Positions 60,891 to 64,000 of a stretch of 64,000 nucleotides of DNA are shown here, piece by piece. This DNA comes from Odobenus rosmarus divergens. Taxonomy: Eukaryota; Chordata; Mammalia; Carnivora; Odobenidae. The notes beneath the pieces were generated by a model, which saw nothing but the letters and a program-made list of their open reading frames with translations, was not told the origin of the DNA and ran no database searches. Each line of letters begins with the position of its first letter. The stretch's first letter is position 1. The stretch is from assembly GCF_000321225.1 (NCBI RefSeq), contig NW_004450322.1, positions 1,361,549 through 1,425,548 on the forward strand, given 5' to 3'. Both the position numbers and the translations under genes were made by a program.

Positions 60891-61137
60891 AAGAAACCAT
60901 GAATCCCAACTAATCTAAATAAATGAATGGAAGACAAGGGAAAACTCCCTTACAGTGGATTACCAACTACTAAATGTAGAAAAAATGATGGAATTAGAAA
61001 ATAACTATATGGCAAACACCACTGCAGTAATTATTTCAGGCAAGAATCATCAATGGGTGCTAAAACTAGTGGGTAAAAGTATGCTGCAAAACACTGCATT
61101 TACATAGTATTAAAAGATCTCCCCACAAATTACTTCT

Positions 61138-61366
61138 TTTTTAAAATTTTTTAAAAGATTTTATTTATTTGCCAGAGAGAGAGAGAGGTTGAGGGAGAGA
61201 GAGAGAGAGCACAAGCAGGGGGAGCGGTAAGCGAAGGGAGAAGCAGACTCCCCACTGAGCAGGGAGTCTGATGTGGGGCTCAATGTAGGACTTGATCCCA
61301 GGACCCTGGGATCATGACCTGAGCCGAAGGCAGACGCTTCACTGACTGAGCCACCCAGGCGCCCCC
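61138..61366 (-). mobile_element. Carnivore tRNA-derived SINE
   Basis: Flanked by cccacaaattacttctt (61122-61138, 61367-61383). Confidence 0.93.
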
Positions 61367-61791
61367 CCCACAAATTACTTCTTAATTATAATGAGGAAAA
61401 GGGTAACTTTATAGTGGAGAAACCTGGTGGACACCACCTTCACCAAGAAGACAACATTAACATCATCAATATGGAGACAAACTGGTATTTCCTGCCTCCA
61501 GATATGATGCACTGAGAAAGACGCTTCACCTCTGCAGTGTTGCTGCCAAAAATTCAAACCTAATCTAATCATGAGAAAATATCAAGCAAACGCCAACTGA
61601 GGGGCATTCTACAAAATAATAGTTTGTACTCTTCAGAAATATCAAGGTCATAAAAAGAAAAACAAAGAAAAACTGAGGAAGTGATCCAGATTTAAGGAGA
61701 TTAAAGGAACATAACAACTGAATGCAACATGTGATTCTAGATTGAATCCTGTACTAGAAAAAAGGTTTTTATTTTACTATAAGGGATGTCA

Positions 61792-61985
61792 GGGGCGCCT
61801 GGGTGGCTCAGTCATTAAGTGTCTGCCTTCTGCTCAGGTCATGATCCCGGGGTCCTGGGACCGAGCTCCGCATCGAGCTCCCTGTTCAGCAGGGAGTCTG
61901 CTTCTCCCTCTCCTCCCCGCTCTCGCTCTCTCTTGCTCACTCTCTCTCTCTCAAGTAAATAAATAAATAAAATGTGTCAAAAAAC
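61792..61985 (+). mobile_element. Carnivore tRNA-derived SINE
   Basis: Head 'ggggcgcctgggtggctcag', tail AATAAATAAATAAAATG. Flanking 'aagggatgtca' / 'aaggtgtca' are probable duplication remnants. Confidence 0.9.
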
Positions 61986-62251
61986 AAGGTGTCAGTGGGA
62001 CAACTGGCAAACTTTGAATAATGTCTATAAAATAGATAACAGGAATATATCAGTATTAATTTCCTGATTTTGATAATGATACTGTGATTATATAAGGGAA
62101 TGTCTTTCTCTTATATATCTTTGTACAGGAAAGAGTTAACACAGTGGCCCAAGACTGGCTATCCTTACAAAGACTTGATTGCAAGGTTAGCCCTTGACTG
62201 GCATCTGGTAACTTGGCTGATAAACAGTTCCCTAAACTGATATAAAAGTTT

Positions 62252-62466
62252 TTCTTTTTCTTTTTTTTTAAGATTTTATTTATTTATTTATTTATTTGAC
62301 AGAGAGAGAGATAGTGAGAGCAGGAACAGAAGCAGGGGGAGTGGGAGAGGGAGAAGAAGGCTTCCCGCTGAGCAGAGAGTCCGATGCGGGGCCCGATCCC
62401 AGGACCCTGGGACCATGACCTGAGCCAAAGACAGATGCTTAACCTACTGAGCCACCCAGATGCCCC
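62252..62466 (-). mobile_element. Carnivore tRNA-derived SINE
   Basis: 'aagattttatttatttattt', 'gagcaggaacagaagcaggg', ending 'gagccacccagatgcccc'. Confidence 0.9.
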
Positions 62467-62602
62467 TGTAAATCTGAAATTATTTCAAAACAAAAACTTT
62501 AAAATGGAAAATGAAACCAAATCTGTATCTTAAGTGGGTACATTGCTTATTGCTAGAGGTATATCTACTTGCAGGCCCTCTCCGTGAACAAACATGGGAA
62601 AT

Positions 62603-62627
62603 ACACACACACACACACACACACACA
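62603..62627 (+). repeat. (CA)n microsatellite
   Basis: Twelve CA units. Confidence 0.9.
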
Positions 62628-62889
62628 GAGTTCTCTTTCTCTATCTTATCTAAAATCTTGAGATCATCTTGTTACCTCCAATTCCAATTCAATACTTCAG
62701 GGTATATTCTTCTCTTCCTCCATCCATATTTATAACTTCCTTCTTATATTTGTAACTCCATTAGTAAGTAACCTAGCTCCCATTATTTCTAATATATTTA
62801 CATGTTTCCTGAAGCCTAGATTATATAGAAGGGATTTTTGGAATTGTTAACCCATACCTCTACAAAAGCAAATCTATTTATTAGAAATC

Positions 62890-63068
62890 AATATTTATTT
62901 ATAGGCATTTTACAAGTGCACAAGCAGGGAGAGTGGCAGGCAGAGGAAGAGGGAGAACTAGGTTCCCTGTGGAGCAGGGAGCCTGATGTGGGGCTTGATC
63001 CCAGGACCCTGAGATCATGACCTGAGCCAAAGGCAGCCGCTTAAACCATTGAGTCACTCAGGCACCCC
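62890..63068 (-). mobile_element. Diverged carnivore SINE
   Basis: 'gtgcacaagcagggagagtg', 'gatgtggggcttgatcccag', 'gagtcactcaggcacccc'. Confidence 0.82.
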
Positions 63069-63099
63069 TATTTTTATTTTTTTAAAAAGAGATTGAGAG

Positions 63100-63290
63100 A
63101 GATGCCTGGGTGGCTCATTCAGTTAAGCATTTGCCTTCAGCTCAGGTCATGATCCCAGGATCCTGGGATCGAGTCCTGCATCAGGCTCCTTGTTCAGCGG
63201 AGATCCTGCTTCTCTTTTTCCCTCTGCTGCTCCCCCTGCTTGTGCTCTCCCTCTCTCTGTCAAATAAATAAAAAAAACTTTAAAGAAAAG
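63100..63290 (+). mobile_element. Carnivore tRNA-derived SINE
   Basis: 'gatgcctgggtggctcattc' head, AATAAATAAAAAAAACTTT tail. Confidence 0.87.
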
Positions 63291-63317
63291 AAAAAAAAGA
63301 AAATATTATCCATTCAA

Positions 63318-63501
63318 GGGGTGCCTGGGTGGCTCAATCGGTTGAGCATCTGACTCCTGATTTCAGCTCAAGTTGTGGTCTTGGGGTCATGGGGTTGTGG
63401 GACTGAGCCCCAGGTTGGCTCCGTGCTGGGCCTGGAGCCTGCTTGAAATTCCCTCTCTCCCTGCCCTTGCCCCCCACCCCCACTTGTGCTCTCTCTCTAG
63501 A
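63318..63501 (+). mobile_element. Carnivore SINE whose tail became a GAAA repeat
   Basis: The duplication tattatccattc lies at 63304-63315 and again at 63720-63731, so the SINE and the whole microsatellite lie between the two copies. Confidence 0.9.
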
Positions 63502-63581
63502 GAAAGAAAGAAAGAGAAAGAAAGAAGAAAGAAGAAAGAAAGAAAGAAAGAAAGAGAAAGAAGAAAGAAAGAAAGAAAGAC

Positions 63582-63624
<43 letters not shown>

Positions 63625-63652
63625 AAAAGAAAGAAAGAAAGAAGGAGAAAAA

Positions 63653-63719
<67 letters not shown>
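63502..63719 (+). repeat. (GAAA)n microsatellite
   Basis: About 218 bp of GAAA with scattered GAGAAA, GAAGAAA and GACA interruptions. Confidence 0.97.
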
Positions 63720-63767
63720 TATTATCCATTCTGCACTGCCTTTGTACCTTTTTCAAGTCAAGTGACC

Positions 63768-63973
63768 GGGGTACCTGGATGCCTCAGATGGTTGAGCGGC
63801 CGACTCTTGATTTCAGCTCAGGTCATGATCTCGGGGTCCTGGAATAGAGCCCCGCGCCAGGCTCTGCACTCGGCATAGAGTCTACTTGAGATTCTCTCTT
63901 TCCCTTTACCTCTGTCCCTCCTCCCTCTCTCTCTCTCTCAAATAAATAAGTAAATCTTAAAAAAAAAAAAAAA
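63768..63973 (+). mobile_element. Carnivore tRNA-derived SINE
   Basis: Flanked by gtcaagtgacc (63757-63767) and gtcaattgacc (63975-63985). Confidence 0.9.
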
Positions 63974-64000
63974 AGTCAATTGACCATACATGTGTGGATC

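Larger units (their letters stand above)
55261..64000. other. Intergenic region upstream of GRIPAP1
   Basis: About 8.7 kb with no gene recognised. Mostly L1-derived fragments (55930-56130, 56397-56799, 56830-57500, 57620-58250, 58717-59360, 59390-59860), ten SINEs and a GAAA microsatellite. In the human order TFE3 would follow beyond the right edge. Confidence 0.7.

Noticed and set aside
63334..63847. Long Lys/Glu/Arg-rich and Phe/Leu/Ser-rich frames
   Set aside because: Translations of the GAAA microsatellite.

Overview
The window is nuclear DNA from a mammal, most likely an arctoid carnivoran (bear, pinniped or mustelid group). It carries many tRNA-derived carnivore SINEs that open with a GGGGCGCCTGGGTGGCTCAG-type head. 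Their bodies read 'ctgctcagcggggagcctgc', unlike the feline form ('tgctgacagctcagagcctgg') or the recent canid form ('gggatccctgggtggcgcag'). Family-level placement is an inference; the species cannot be read from the sequence.

Three protein-coding genes were recognised, all on the minus strand, in the order OTUD5 - KCND1 - GRIPAP1. From established knowledge this is the gene order of human Xp11.23, so the window is X-chromosomal. OTUD5 is partial: coding exon 1 lies at 17563-18156 and exon 2 at 7366-7459, which holds the catalytic cysteine, and the rest lies beyond the left edge. KCND1 (Kv4.1) is complete with six coding exons, 23146-28422, giving 647 codons. GRIPAP1 (GRASP-1) is complete with 26 coding exons, 32208-55103, giving 841 codons. 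Every splice phase closes and both complete lengths equal those I remember for the human proteins. No pathway joins the three: OTUD5 is a deubiquitinase, KCND1 an A-type K+ channel and GRIPAP1 a recycling-endosome coiled-coil protein. Their proximity is chromosomal synteny.

Layout: 1-7365 is OTUD5 intron 2. 7460-17562 is OTUD5 intron 1, with SINEs, an old MaLR-type LTR, L1 tails and a degenerate tandem-repeat block next to exon 1. 17.5-19.2 kb is the OTUD5 CpG island. 18.3-21.9 kb is intergenic with L2 and MIR. 21.9-30.0 kb is KCND1, including its probable 3' UTR and GC-rich 5' region. 30-32.1 kb is a short intergenic interval with tetranucleotide and CA repeats. 32.1-55.2 kb is GRIPAP1, with a 355-base run of N in intron 7. 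55.2-64 kb is intergenic, almost wholly LINE and SINE sequence.

I found no evidence of an undescribed multi-gene system. The observations most worth following are structural. Degenerate tandem repeats sit directly downstream of the first exon, or presumed first exon, of all three genes. A near-identical ~165 bp duplication flanks GRIPAP1 exons 12-13, which together are in frame. GRIPAP1 intron 25 has a GC-AG splice pair. The N gap carries a duplicated 46-bp flank, so it is probably artefactual. Several SINE insertions preserve three copies of one target-site duplication.
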